Shown piece by piece: positions 42,912 to 53,479 of a DNA stretch of 64,000 nt. How positions within the stretch are numbered: position 1 is the stretch's first letter; each line of letters opens with the position of its first letter. The DNA is from Delphinapterus leucas (lineage: Eukaryota > Chordata > Mammalia > Artiodactyla > Monodontidae): NCBI RefSeq assembly GCF_002288925.2, contig NW_022098043.1:10303489-10367488 (forward strand), given 5' to 3'. Under the pieces are notes generated by a model, which was not told the origin of the DNA, made no database searches, and saw nothing but the letters and a program-made list of their open reading frames with translations. The position numbers and the translations under genes are program-made.

Positions 42912-43620
42912 CTTTAATCAAAAAAGAAAGGGCACTAAAGAGTAACAAGAAAACATATGAAAGTGAAAAAAACTCACTGGTAAAAGGCATATATATAGTA
43001 AAGGTAGTGGATTAATCACTTATAAAGCTAGTATAAAGGTTAAAAGGCAAAAGAAGTAAAAACAAATTTAGCTACAATTAGTTAAGGGATATACAAAATA
43101 AAAAGATGTAAAATACAGGGCTTCCCTGGTGGTGCAGTGGTTGAGAGTCCGCCTGCCGATGCAGCGGACACGGGTTTGTGCCCCGGTCCGGGAGGATCCC
43201 ACGTGCCGCGGAGCGGCTGGGCCCGTGAGCCATGGCCGCTGGGCCTGTGCGTCTGGAGCCTGTGCTCCGCGATGGGAGAGGACGCGGCAGTGAGAGGCCC
43301 GTGTACCGCAAAAAGAAAAAAAAAAAAAAAAAGATGTAAAATGTGACATCAAAAACATAAAATATGGGGGGGGGAGTAAAAATGTAGAGTTTTAGAATGC
43401 ATTCAAACATAACTTGCTATCAACTTAAAATAGACTGTTACATATATAGGCTGTTATATGTGAGCCTACATTAACCACAAAGCAAAAACCTATAGTAGAT
43501 CCACCAAAGATGATGAGAAAGGAATCTAAGCATAACACTAAAGGAAGTCAGAAAACCACAAGGGAAGAAAGCAGAAAGGAACAGAGAAGAACTACAAAAG
43601 AGTCAGAAAACAATGAAAAA
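42912..43620 (+). other. L1-B inter-ORF region with a SINE
   Basis: AT-rich sequence following the ORF1 stop, typical of older L1MA/MB elements with a long inter-ORF spacer. The SINE is listed separately. Confidence 0.7.
43116..43328 (+). mobile_element. CHR-type SINE, GC-rich short form
   Basis: Core 'ggcttccctggtggtgcagtggttgag' to 'gaggcccgtgtaccgcaaaaag' plus A tail. Target-site duplication aaaagatgtaaaat at 43101-43114 and 43329-43342. Confidence 0.95.
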
Positions 43621-43622
43621 AA

Positions 43623-43946
43623 ATGGTAATAAGTACAAACGTATCAATAATTACTTTAAATATAAATGGACAAAATTCTCCAATTAAAGGACATACAGTG
43701 GCTGAATGGATAAAACAAACAAACAAACAAAACCAGACCCATCTAAATGTTGCCTACAAGAGACTCACTTCAGATGTAAGGACACACAGACTGAAAGTGA
43801 AGGAATGGAAAAAGGAGTTTCATACAAAGGGAAACCAAAACAAAGCTGGGGTAGCTATACTTATATTGTACAAAACAGACTTTAAAACAAAGACTGTAAT
43901 AAAAAACAAAGATGGGAACTACCTAGTGATAAAGGAGTCAATATAA
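43623..43946 (+). pseudogene. L1-B ORF2 N-terminal endonuclease relic
   Basis: The frame starts VSIITLNINGQNSPIKGHTV and continues to [17 protein letters not shown]; it is about 107 codons of the L1 endonuclease, with the QETHF-equivalent region changed (AYKRLTS). It then jumps directly to late ORF2 sequence. Confidence 0.85.
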
Positions 43947-45060
43947 CAAGAAAGAGAAATTAAGGAAACTATCCCATTTACAACAGCATCAAAAAGTATA
44001 AAATACCTAGGAATAAATTTAATGATGGAGGTAAAAATCTGTACACTGAAAACTGCCAGACATTGGTGAAAGAAATTGAAGAAGACACAGATAAATGGAA
44101 AGATACTTCATGCTCATGGATTGGAAGAATTAATATTGTTAAGCTGTCCATATTATCTAAAGCAATCTAGAGATTTAATTCAATCCCTGTCAAAATTCCA
44201 ATGGCATTTTTCACAGAAATAGAACAAACAATCCTAAAATTTATATGGAACCATAAAAGACCTTGAATAGCCAAAGCAATCTTGAGAAACAATAACAAAG
44301 ATGGAGGCATCATGTGCCCTGATTTCAAACTATATTACAAAGCTATAGTAATCAAAACATTATGGTATGGGTATTAAAACATACATGTAGATCAACAGAA
44401 CAGAATAGAAAATCCAGCAATAAGCCCATGCATATATGCTCAATTAACTTATGACAAAGGAGGCAAGAATATACAATGCAGAAAAGACAGTCTCTTCAAT
44501 AAATGGTGTTGGGAAAACTGGACAGCCACATGTAAAAGAATGAAATTAGACTACTGTCTTACACTATGCACAAAAATTAACTCAAAATGGATTAAAGACC
44601 TGAATGTAAGATCATAAAACTCCCAGAAGAAAACATAGGCAGTAAATTTCTTGACACTGGTTTTAATTTTGGGGATCTGACTCCATAAAAAAGAACAACA
44701 AAAGCAAAAATAAACAAATGGACTCCATCAAACTTAGAAGCTTCTGAACAGTGAAGGAAACCATCAACAAAATGAAAAGGCAACCTGCTGAATGGAAGAA
44801 GATATTTACAAATCATATATCCAATAAGGGACTAATATCCCCAATATATAAATTACTGAAACAACTCAATAACAAAAAAATACACAATCTGATTTGTAAC
44901 TGGGTGGAATATCTGAATAGACATTTTCCAAGGAAGGCCAGCAGGCACATGAAAAGATGCTCAACGTCACTAATCATCAGGGAAATGCAAGTCAAAACCA
45001 CAATGAGATATCACCTCACACCTGTCAGAATCACTATTATTGAAAAGACAAAGTGTTGAG
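43947..45060 (+). pseudogene. L1-B ORF2 C-terminal relic
   Basis: Sequence from 'gagaaattaaggaaactatcccatttacaacagcatc' onward is late ORF2, so the reverse-transcriptase core (about 2 kb) is deleted between it and the endonuclease part. The last open piece reads [20 protein letters not shown] to [10 protein letters not shown]. Confidence 0.85.
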
Positions 45061-45326
45061 GAGGATTTGGAGAAAAGGGAACCCTCGTGTACTGTTGTTG
45101 GGAATGTATACTGATGCAGCCACTATGGAAAACAGTATGGAGGTGTCTCAAAAAATTAAAAATAGAAATACCATATGATCCATCAATTCCACTTCTGGGT
45201 ATTTACCTAAAAAAGCAAAAACACTAATTCAAAAAGATATGCACTCATATGTTCGTTGCAGAATTATTTACAATAGCCAAGATATGCTAACAATCTAAGT
45301 GCCCATCAATGGATGAATAGCAAAAG

Positions 45327-45330
<4 letters not shown>

Positions 45331-45362
<32 letters not shown>
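45331..45362. repeat. (TG)n microsatellite, 16 units
   Basis: Pure TG run in the L1-B 3' region, probably grown from a short L1 tract. Confidence 0.95.
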
Positions 45363-45365
<3 letters not shown>

Positions 45366-45920
45366 CAGAATAGAATAGTACCCAGCCATTAAAAAGAATG
45401 AGAGTTTGCCATTTGTGATAACATGGATGGACCTTGAGGGTATTATGCTAAGTGAAATAAGTCAGACAAAGAAAAACAAATACTGTATGATTTCATTTAT
45501 ATGTGGAATATTAAAAAGAAACAAAACGAACAAACAAAATTCATAGATACTGAGAACAGATTGGTGGTTGCCAGAGGGGAGGGCAAAATGGGTGAAGGGG
45601 GTCAAGAGGTACAAACTTCCAGTTATAAAATAAATAAGTCATAGGGATGTAATGTACAGCAGGGTGATTATAGTCAATAACATTGTATTGCATATTTGAA
45701 AGTTGCTAAGAGTAAATCTTAAAAGTTTTCATCACAAAACACTTTTTTGTAACTTTGTATGGTGACAGACAGTAACCAGACTTATTGTGGTGATCATTTT
45801 GCAATGTATACAAATATTGAATCATTATGTTTTACACCTGAAATTAATATAATGTTATATGTTATATGTTATATGTTAATATAATGTTATATGTTATACT
45901 TCAATTAAAAAAAACATTAT

Positions 45921-45952
45921 GTAGGTAGGTAGGTAGGTAGGTAGATAGATAG
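45921..45952. repeat. (GTAG)n/(GATA)n microsatellite at the L1-B 3' junction
   Basis: gtaggtaggtaggtaggtag then gatagatag directly after the A-rich end of L1-B, a usual birthplace of tetranucleotide repeats. Confidence 0.9.
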
Positions 45953-45954
45953 AA

Positions 45955-47095
45955 AAAATGAATATTTTAAAACTGGGCAAAAGATTTGAACATGTTATCA
46001 AAGAAGCTTTATAGATGGTGAGCACACAAAAAGATTCTAAATATCACTATGGAAATGCTAACTAAAACCACAGGGAGATGCTACTACATACATACTAGAA
46101 CAGCTAAAAAAAATTTGAAGTACAATACCAACTGCTGACAAGGGTACAGAAATTGGAACTCTCATACACTGATGGTGGGAATATAAAAAGGTACCATCAG
46201 GAAAATAGCTTGGACGTTTCTTATAAAGTTACACATATACTTGTACCATTCAACCCAGCAATGCTATTCTGAAGAGAAATAAAAACTTAGGTTCACACAC
46301 AAGCCTTTACACCAACGTAAAAATCACTTTATACCAATGTAAATCACAAAAACTGGAACCAACCTATATGTTCTTCAACTGGTGAATGGATAAACAAACT
46401 GTGGTACCTTCATTCCATGGTATACCACTCAGCAATACATAGAAACTGACTACTGAAACCAACAACAAAGTGGCTGACTTCCAAAATCAGTATCTTAGTG
46501 AAGGAAGCCAGACCTACTTACTGCAAGTTTCCATTTATATGGCACTGTGGAAAAGACAAAACTCTAAGGACAGAGAACAGATCAGTTGTTGCCAAGGGCT
46601 GTGTGGGTGGGGGAAGGGCTGACTACACAGGGGACGGGGCAGCGGTGGGGGTATGGGACCGTATTATATCTTGATTGCAGTAGTGGTTACATGCCTGTAT
46701 GCGTCTGTCAAAATTTAGAACTACACACCAAAAAGAGTGATTCTTACTGCACGTAAATTTTTAAAAAGAACACTTGGGGAACTATGGGTGAAATTTGAAT
46801 ACGGGTTATATTTTCAATGTTAGAGTTCCTGCATTTGACCACTATATTGTGGTTTTGAAAGAGAATACTCTTGATTTTAAGGAGATACATGAAGAGGTAC
46901 TCACAGGTAGAATGTCATGCAATTTACTTTCAAGTAGGTAGGGAGGGAAAAGCATGTATATATAGAAAAAGTCTCAAAGCAAATGTGGTCAAAAGATAAT
47001 AACTGCTGAATATGGGTGAAGGGTGCATTTTGAGGCGCACTGAACTATTCTTACACCTCTAAGTACAAACAGTTCTTAAAAGGTTTTAGAAAAAG
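45955..47095 (+). pseudogene. L1-A ORF2 end and 3' UTR (second part)
   Basis: 'ctgatggtgggaatataaaaaggtacca' and 'gaatggataaacaaactgtggtacctt' are late ORF2; 'gctgaatatgggtgaagggtgca' and 'actattcttacacctcta' are an L1ME-type 3' UTR. Confidence 0.85.
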
Positions 47096-47344
47096 AAAGG
47101 ATGGCAGGAGAGAAATTGGCAATAGTGAGTATAGTATAGTAACTCATTTTGATGAGTTCTAAATACTGTAAAATTGGAAGCAAAGAAATATAACAATCGA
47201 TGTGGAGAGATATGGGACCCCCGGAGGTTTGGGGTTTTTTTAAGATAAGAAATAATATGCTAAGGGTTTGTGCTGATGGGAATAATCCAGTGGAGGAAAA
47301 AGTTGAATAAATTAGAGCCACAGTTAAATCTAGACCCTGTACTA

Positions 47345-47800
47345 TTAAACCTTTGCCTACGTCTCCACTGCATCTTTTACCTTCTCTCCCACATCACAGG
47401 TCTCCAGCCCCACTGACCTCTTCCTGTTCCTTCTGTCCCTAGACAGGAGCCTGCTCCTCTCTCCCCTGAAGCCTTGCATGTGCTTTCCCTTCTGTCTGAA
47501 ATACCTGTCCCAGCTCTTCTGGAAACCATCATTCCAGTCTCAGCTCAAGGGTCACCCTATCAGAGAAGCCTTCACTGGACCATTTACTCTGCTCCCAGCC
47601 AATATCACATGAGCTACTTTTATTATTTTCATAGCCCTTACCCCAACACATGATCACGCTGTGTGTTTTCTGGCTTGTTATCTATCTCCCTCTCAGCACC
47701 ACCAGAATCTAGACTCCAAGGCGGACAAGTTTTTGTCTTTTGCTTCCGTATTCCCATCACATAACTGGCATATTTTTGTTAAATCAATTTGTGTTGAAGG
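47345..47800 (+). repeat. L2 LINE 3' fragment
   Basis: 'cttgcatgtgctttcccttctgtctgaaatacct', 'ctcaagggtcaccctatcagagaagccttcactgg' and 'aatctagactccaaggcggacaag' follow the L2 order. Confidence 0.75.
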
Positions 47801-47884
47801 AATCAATTTCTTAGAATACTCTGGTTTGCTGGCAGCACGATGGTTCCATATGGACTCCACTCCCGTGTCCCTCAAACAATAGTT

Positions 47885-48210
47885 TCTTCTGCAGACTTCT
47901 GGTTGCTTCCCTGCTCAAAACCCTTTAACAGCTCCCATGGCCAGCAAGATGAAGTCTGAACTCATAGTGACCTGAAAAGGAACCCAGCTCCGGCCCCTGG
48001 CTGGCCTCACCTTTTCCTCTCCCCTCCATGCCCCTGAAGCTACAGCCGGGCTGCCATAGGTGCTGCTGGAGAAATGGGCCCTTCCTGCATCTCTTCTCTG
48101 CCTGAAATTCCCTTCCACCACACCTCTCCAGTCTTTAAGATCCAAACCTTCACTCCTGAAGGCTTCTAACACCAGACAGCTTCCACATGGGAGCTCATGC
48201 CTCCACAGAC
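47885..48210 (+). repeat. L2 LINE fragment
   Basis: 'aaaaccctttaacagctcccatggccagcaagatgaag' and 'gaaattcccttccaccacacctctccagtctttaagatcc' are L2 phrases. Confidence 0.65.
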
Positions 48211-48214
48211 CCAC

Positions 48215-48450
48215 AACACAGAACCCTTACTGAGTGCTCACTATGTGCCAGGCACTAGGCCAGGTGCTTTCCGTATATTATCTCATTTAACCTGCACAAC
48301 CCAGTGACAAGGGCACAGGGCTATAGTACTATCTCTGGTTTATGGATGGAGCAATTAAAGTTTAGAGAAGTGAAGGAATCGACTCCAAGACACCCAGGCT
48401 ACAGGGCAATCAGGATTCAAATCCACACCTGTGGGTTTCCAGAGCTCAAG
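48215..48450 (-). repeat. MIR (minus)
   Basis: 'ctgagtgctcactatgtgccaggcactaggccaggtgc', 'atctcatttaacctgcacaaccc', 'atcaggattcaaatccacacctgtggg'. Confidence 0.85.
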
Positions 48451-48915
48451 CTCAAAACCACCACCGTGATTAACCATGTGGCCTTAGGTTAATCAATTCC
48501 CTAAGCCTTAGCTTTCAGATGAGAAAAACTCCCTTTCATGGATGCTCAAAGGACTAACAATATCATTTAAAGGAAACAGGGTGCAGAACCTTAACACGTT
48601 AGCTCTTGTTAGTCTGTGGAGCCCCTTACTGCAGTCTGCCCCTGTTAATTGTCTACCTGGGGTCTTCTCTTGCTTCTGGGGCCATCACTCCCCACTAGGG
48701 TCTGCAAAGTTTTTGTACACACGGGGTATTTGAGGGTTTGTCCATCACGGCTCCATCTGGGGCCCCTGTGAATTGCTCTGTGGTTTGAAACATTTTGCAA
48801 GAAGCTCTCCACTTGGCACTTTTATCTACATTCTCAGTGAATCTTAAACAACCTTAGGAGGTTAGGGGTAAGGTTAGTGCCGGGAGGTGGGTACCATCAT
48901 CCCGCTGTTCATCTG
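48451..48915. other. Gene-free stretch
   Basis: A short MIR-like piece lies at 48465-48530; the rest is unique. No gene. Confidence 0.4.
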
Positions 48916-48934
48916 GTTTAGGGGTATCGGGACT

Positions 48935-49175
48935 CCACTGCTTCTGGAGAACACTCAGTGTACTTCCCATGACCCAGGCACCCTGCCGGCCACTTCTGTC
49001 CTCATTTCACGAGCACAGCCACTCTGTGAGGGAGCACTACTGCTGGCCTCGGTTTTACATCTAAGGAAACGGAGCCACAGAAAACTTACCCTGGTTCCTA
49101 CAGCTTCTGAGGGGCTGGATTAGGATTTGAACCCAGAGTTTCTCACTCCAGAGCCTGTGCCTCTCACTAGGCAGT
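48935..49175 (-). repeat. MIR (minus)
   Basis: 'ttttacatctaaggaaacggagccacagaaa' and 'aggatttgaacccagagtttctcactccagagcctgtgcct'. Confidence 0.7.
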
Positions 49176-49189
49176 CACTTTGCTTCTCA

Positions 49190-49695
49190 TCCTATGGCTG
49201 CAGTGGTCGGCACAGCACAAAGACATCTGCATCCCCGTCCCAGAACCTGTGTATGTGCTAGGATACGTGGCAAAGGGGAATTAAGGTTGCAGGTGGAATT
49301 AAGGTTACTAATCACCTGACCTTGGGTTAGGGAGAGTAGCCTGGATTCCCCAGGTGAGCCCAATGGAACCACAGGGGCCCTTCAGATGGGGCCAAGGGCA
49401 GCAGAAGGTCAGAGTCAGAGAAGGGTGTGAAGATGCAACAGCACTGCTGGCTTTGAAGATGGAGGAAGGGGCCACGAGCCAAGGAATGCAGGCGGCCTCT
49501 AGAAGCTGGAAAAGGCAAAGAAGTGGATCCTCCTCAGAGCCTCCAAAGGAACACAGCCCTGACGGCACCTCGATGTTAGCCCAGTGAGACCCATTTTGTG
49601 CTCTGACCTCCAGAGTATAAGATACTAAACCTGTGTCACTTTAAGCATGAAGTTTGTGGTCATTTGTTATAGCGGCAGCCACAGGAAACGCAAAC
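49190..49695 (+). mobile_element. MaLR-type LTR
   Basis: 'catctgcatccccgtcccagaacctgtg', 'gaattaaggttactaatcacctgaccttggg', 'cctggattccccaggtgagcccaatg' and the 3' 'agcatgaagtttgtggtcatttgttatagcggcagccacagg' give the MaLR order along the full element. Non-coding. Confidence 0.75.
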
Positions 49696-50134
49696 AGATG
49701 TCAAAGCAGCTCCCATTTCTTTCCTGCTCAAAGCTGGGCAGGCCATCGGGGCTCTGTGGTAGGGTCCAAAGGCAAAGCCCCATCCTGAACACCCTCTCCT
49801 GGCCCCCTGTGGGTAGGTCCCATCTGAGGCCCTCTCAGGCTTTGCCTGGCTACGGGTAAAAGCAGACATTTTATCCCAACACCAGACATGTCCCAGCTTC
49901 CCTGCAGATCAGGAACGAAGCTGGGAGGACAGAAGCCAGGGACCCAACACAACAGGCCTCATGGGCTCCAAAGTCCCCTCCCTGGGGGCAAGGAGCTGGT
50001 GGGGCCCCACCTGCCAGAGGCAGAGGGGCTGAAAATCATTACAAGTAGTCTAAGGACAAAGGTGGAGTTGATCCTTCCAAGGAGCAACTGGGTCCAAAGA
50101 GAGTCTTTACTGAGAAAGGGGTGGGGGGCAGAAT
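49696..50134. other. Gene-free stretch
   Basis: L2-like phrases at 49730-49860 (cctgctcaaagctgggc); nothing coding. Confidence 0.4.
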
Positions 50135-50153
50135 AGAGAGAGAGAGAGAGAGA
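50135..50153. repeat. (GA)n short tract
   Basis: agagagagagagagagaga run. Confidence 0.9.
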
Positions 50154-50460
50154 CATCAAATTTGCATGAGGGGAAGACAGGCTTTTAATTACTCCTTTCC
50201 TTAACCTCACTGTGCCTTGAGGTATTTTAACATTACTCTCCCTGGCAGGAAGGATTGATTGTCTCTTGGCATTCAGAAACCCTGATTGATGTAAAACTAA
50301 CCAGTGGTTCTGAACTCTGGGGAATTAATCACTTAAATGTGGGAATTAACCAATAAACAGTTCAAACATGCAATAAACCAAGCCATTAAAAATTAATCGC
50401 TCTACATCCCAGCCGTGTAAACAGGGCTAATAAGAGCCTGGCAGCTTGGAGTGAGGAGGA
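50154..50460. promoter_or_regulatory. Candidate conserved non-coding element, ATTA-rich
   Basis: Unique, repeat-free 300 bp with many homeodomain-core motifs: tttgcatga (octamer-like), cttttaattactcc, gggaattaatcac, ggaattaaccaataaac, aaaattaatcgc. Composition resembles developmental enhancers. Only sequence look supports this; no conservation data were available. Confidence 0.35.
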
Positions 50461-50719
50461 AAAGGAGGCAGTAGGGGAAGCAATGCCTTTAACCAGCTGC
50501 CCCCGAGGACCAAAGTGGACACACCAATGTCCAGGCCACATATCACAGAGTCCTGGGACCTTTCACCCTGGCCCTAGGACAAGGGCAGGCAGACAAGAGA
50601 GAGAAAGGAAGCCCTCCTCAGGCTGTTAGAAGAACGTGGCAGGGTTAGAGCTACAACCTGTGACAAATATTTACTGAGCACCTACTATGTGCCAGGCATT
50701 GGGCTGGGCTCTGCAGATA
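50461..50719. other. Gene-free stretch, ending in a family X/MIR-like tip
   Basis: 50665-50710 reads 'atttactgagcacctactatgtgccaggcattgggctggg', an old-repeat fragment into which the Tigger element at 50720 is inserted. Confidence 0.45.
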
Positions 50720-51195
50720 CAGGCAGACCTCGTTTTATTGTGCTTCACAGATACTGCATTGTTCTACAAACTGAAGGTCTGTGGCAGCCCTGTGTCAACC
50801 AAGCCCACTGGTGACATTTTGCCAACAGCGTCTGCTCACTTCGTGTCTCCGTGTCACATTTTGATAATTCTCGTATTATTTCAAACGTTTTCATTATTAT
50901 TATATTTGTTAGGGTGATCTGTGATCAGTGATCTTTGATGTTACTATTGCAAAAAGATTATGACTCACTAAAGGCTCAGATGATGGTTAGCATTTTTTCA
51001 AATAAAGTATTTTTTAATTAAGGTATGTGCATTGGCTTTTTAGACATAACATTATTGCACACTTAATTGACTATAGTATAGTGTAAACATAACTTTTGTA
51101 TGCACTGGTAAACCAAAAAATTTGTGTGGCTCACTTTATTGTAATATTCGCTTTATTGCTGGAACCAAACCCGCACTATCTCTGAGGTCTGACTA
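50720..51195 (+). mobile_element. Tigger-type (TcMar) internally deleted DNA transposon
   Basis: Left end caggcagacctcgttttatt, right end tctctgaggtctgacta, TA on both sides (50718-50719, 51196-51197). 476 bp, no transposase. Homologous over its length with 17489-18114. Confidence 0.88.
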
Positions 51196-51239
51196 TACAG
51201 CTGTGATTAAGGAGACAGTGGAGCTGTCACTGTATGTGT

Positions 51240-51705
51240 GTCTGTGTGTTTTATAAAGTGAACATATTTGTTTTATAAAACACTGGCTATAAAGGAAAAT
51301 AAAGCAAGGGATGAGGGTAGATATTATGGGGGAAGAAAGTTCGTACTTTAGACAGGGTGATCAGAAAAGGCCTCTCTGAAAAGATGCCATTTGCCTGAGA
51401 CCCAAAAGACGTGAAGGCACAGAGCATCCAGATATCCGGGAAAGAGAGTGGGAAAGGCCCTGAGGTGCGAGTTACCCAGGGGCTGGAAGGGAGTGACCCA
51501 GAGTTGTGGGTCTGGGGAGACAGCTATGGGGAGCGCAGTGTGCAGATCACCTAGGGCCTTGCCAGGAAACCGTAAAGACTCCGGCTTCTGCCCCTGGGGT
51601 TTCCTGAGCGGAGATGAGAGGTGATAGGAGAATCACGCTGGCTGTGGGGGTGAGGATGCATGATGGGACAAAGGCAGGAACAGGAGGACCAGTCAGGAGG
51701 CAGCT
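51240..51705 (+). repeat. Family X interspersed repeat copy
   Basis: 'agacagggtgatcagaaaaggcctctctgaaaagatgcc', 'gggaaaggccctgaggtgcga', 'cctagggccttgccaggaaaccgtaaagactccggcttc', the same order as the 25-kb copy. With 50665-50710 it may be one element split by the Tigger insertion. Confidence 0.65.
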
Positions 51706-51879
51706 GCAACCTCCCCATCTGCTGCCTCCCCTGTATCCATGTCCCCCTCCCAGTCAACAGCACCCAGCTCTTGCTTTGGACCTGCCCTCCCCCCATTTCC
51801 ACCTGTGGCTTGGATGGGGTTCACTCAACTGTCAGCTCAGAGGTGCATCCCAGCAGGTTTAGTCCAATGGGCTTATCCC

Positions 51880-52245
51880 AACACTTAGACCATGTGTGAA
51901 CTGACTGAAGCCAATGAGATAAGGAGACATCAACTCAGAGGTGCTGAGAAAGAATGCTCTTTCTTCTTATCACAGGAGTCCCCCACCCCCACCTCGAAGA
52001 ACTCTCTTCTCTTGTTTAGCATGTGGCTGTCAGGTCTGAAATGGCCATGGCCCTTGCTGTGACACACCCTGAGGATGAAGCAGACCCCTGGAGAAGGGCA
52101 GAGTCAAGAATGTCACGGAGAAACAGGACCAGGGTGCAACACCATGAACTTCTGGATCAAATTGTTCCTGAAGCCAGCTACCTCTGGGGTTTTCAGTTCT
52201 TTTTGTTTAAGCCAGTTTGGGTAGGTTAGGTTCCTAACTGACACA
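51880..52245 (+). mobile_element. LTR-like repeat (MaLR/ERVL type), tentative
   Basis: 'ctgaagccaatgagataaggaga' and the end 'ctttttgtttaagccagtttgggtaggtt' resemble the 3' part of old ERVL-type LTRs. Confidence 0.45.
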
Positions 52246-52254
52246 GAACCTCAT

Positions 52255-52440
52255 GCTATGTTTATTATTTCGCCTGGGGCTTACAAGTACCCTAGGAAGT
52301 ATGTACTAGGGCCAACTTTCTAATTTACAGATAAGAAAACCAAGGCTCAGTAAAATAAATTCCCCAGTGGCATATTGCTAGGATTTGGCAAAGCTGAAAT
52401 GTGAACGCAAGTCTTGCTGGTTTAAAAGCCCTTGCTTTGA
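52255..52440 (-). repeat. MIR (minus)
   Basis: 'tctaatttacagataagaaaaccaaggctcagtaa' with 'agcccttgctttgag' at the end. Confidence 0.7.
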
Positions 52441-52457
52441 GCTTCTATTTTCATTCT

Positions 52458-52504
52458 TTCTCCTCCTCTCTCTCTCTCTCCTTCTCTCCCTCTCTCTCCC
52501 TCTT

Positions 52505-52543
<39 letters not shown>

Positions 52544-52544
52544 T
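52458..52544. repeat. (CT)n followed by (TA)n microsatellite
   Basis: About 70 bp of imperfect CT followed by eight TA units; compound and likely length-variable. Confidence 0.95.
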
Positions 52545-53274
52545 CAATTTGTAAAAAGCACAACAGCTGCGAAGCACAATAAAGAGAAGTAAGCCTAGAT
52601 CTAGATGCAATTCAGGTTAAAAGCATGATACTCATTATTTACATCAGCAACTAAATGGACATCGAATGCTAGAATTATATTTTCAAAGGGTAAATAAATT
52701 CAAGCTTTAAATAATTCTGAATTTAAACTTTTATTTATATTATATTTTCTTTTTAAATGTTTGTAAATAACTTTAAATTTTAGATGAAAAACATTTTGAA
52801 AGGTTAAGAAATTGTTTTCATTTTTTACATTCATTTTATAGTTGATTAAAGTTTAATTTTCTATACTTTGAACATAATTATGCTTTATATTTTAATCTTT
52901 TATATCACTACTATCAATAGGACACAAACCATAGGAAAGTCTGAATTACCACAAAATTTAGTTATTTTTTTGAATTGGAAACAAGAAAAGTAAGTTTTAT
53001 GGAATAAACGTATAAATTATGAATTATGTATGACTTTGTTACTCATCCAAACATCTCAGATTTATCAACAGAATACCGAAATGTGTGCAAATAATTAAAT
53101 TCTGTCATCTTGGTACCTTGTAGATTGGCATCTTGTAAAGATTTGATTGAGATATATTTCTCAGATAGGAGGATGGAATATATTTTATTTAACAGTTTGT
53201 AAACTTGTTTAATAACTTTAAATTTATTTATAATTGGTTTATAAGCATCCAGTTATACTCTTCCCCTGGATCTA
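52545..53274. other. AT-rich gene-free stretch
   Basis: Very AT-rich, no recognisable L1 frame or gene. Could be old L1 3' UTR or unique DNA. Confidence 0.35.
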
Positions 53275-53475
53275 CAAATGCTAGAGTTGGGCCTGACTAG
53301 CTGTGGGACGTTGAGCAAGTTAATTAGCCTTTCTGTGCCTACCTTGTCTCATCTAAGAAGGGGATAATAAATAGTGGCTAGCTCATACACTCGTTAGAAG
53401 GATTGAGTTAATATTTATAAAGCACTTCTAACTCAGTCTGGCACACAGATGGAGCTTTATAAGTACTTTTAGACA
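53275..53475 (+). repeat. MIR (plus)
   Basis: 'gactagctgtgggacgttgagcaagttaattagcctttctgtgcc', 'agaaggggataataaatagtggc', 'taaagcacttctaactcagtctggcacaca'. Confidence 0.85.
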
Positions 53476-53479
53476 GAGT

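Larger units (their letters stand above)
33211..45950 (+). mobile_element. L1-B: second plus-strand L1 (L1MA-like), split by later insertions
   Basis: Begins ggaggtggttcaagatggtg, a typical L1 5' start. 5' UTR to about 35.35 kb, ORF1 to 36.24 kb and, beyond L1-Y, 42.91 kb, inter-ORF region to 43.62 kb, ORF2 pieces to 45.06 kb, 3' UTR to about 45.9 kb with an A-rich tail that became a (GTAG)n/(GATA)n microsatellite. It sits in ORF2 of L1-A; flanks agaaaacaaat and agaaaaaatgaat are a plausible decayed duplication. Dead. Confidence 0.88.
26520..47095 (+). mobile_element. L1-A: old plus-strand L1 (L1ME-like), split by later insertions
   Basis: 5' UTR/ORF1-type sequence spans about 26.5-28.6 kb ('aaagatattaaagcagctattataactatg'), ORF2 28.7-33.21 kb. 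It resumes at about 45.95 kb with 'ttttaaaactgggcaaaagatttgaacatg', exactly what follows 'caataataagaaaacaaat' in L1 ORF2, and ends with an ME-type 3' UTR near 47.09 kb. Interruptions: L1 ORF2-like snippet (27.87 kb), three SINEs, a Tigger MITE, and the whole of L1-B. Stops and indels throughout; long dead. The 5' limit is approximate. Confidence 0.85.
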
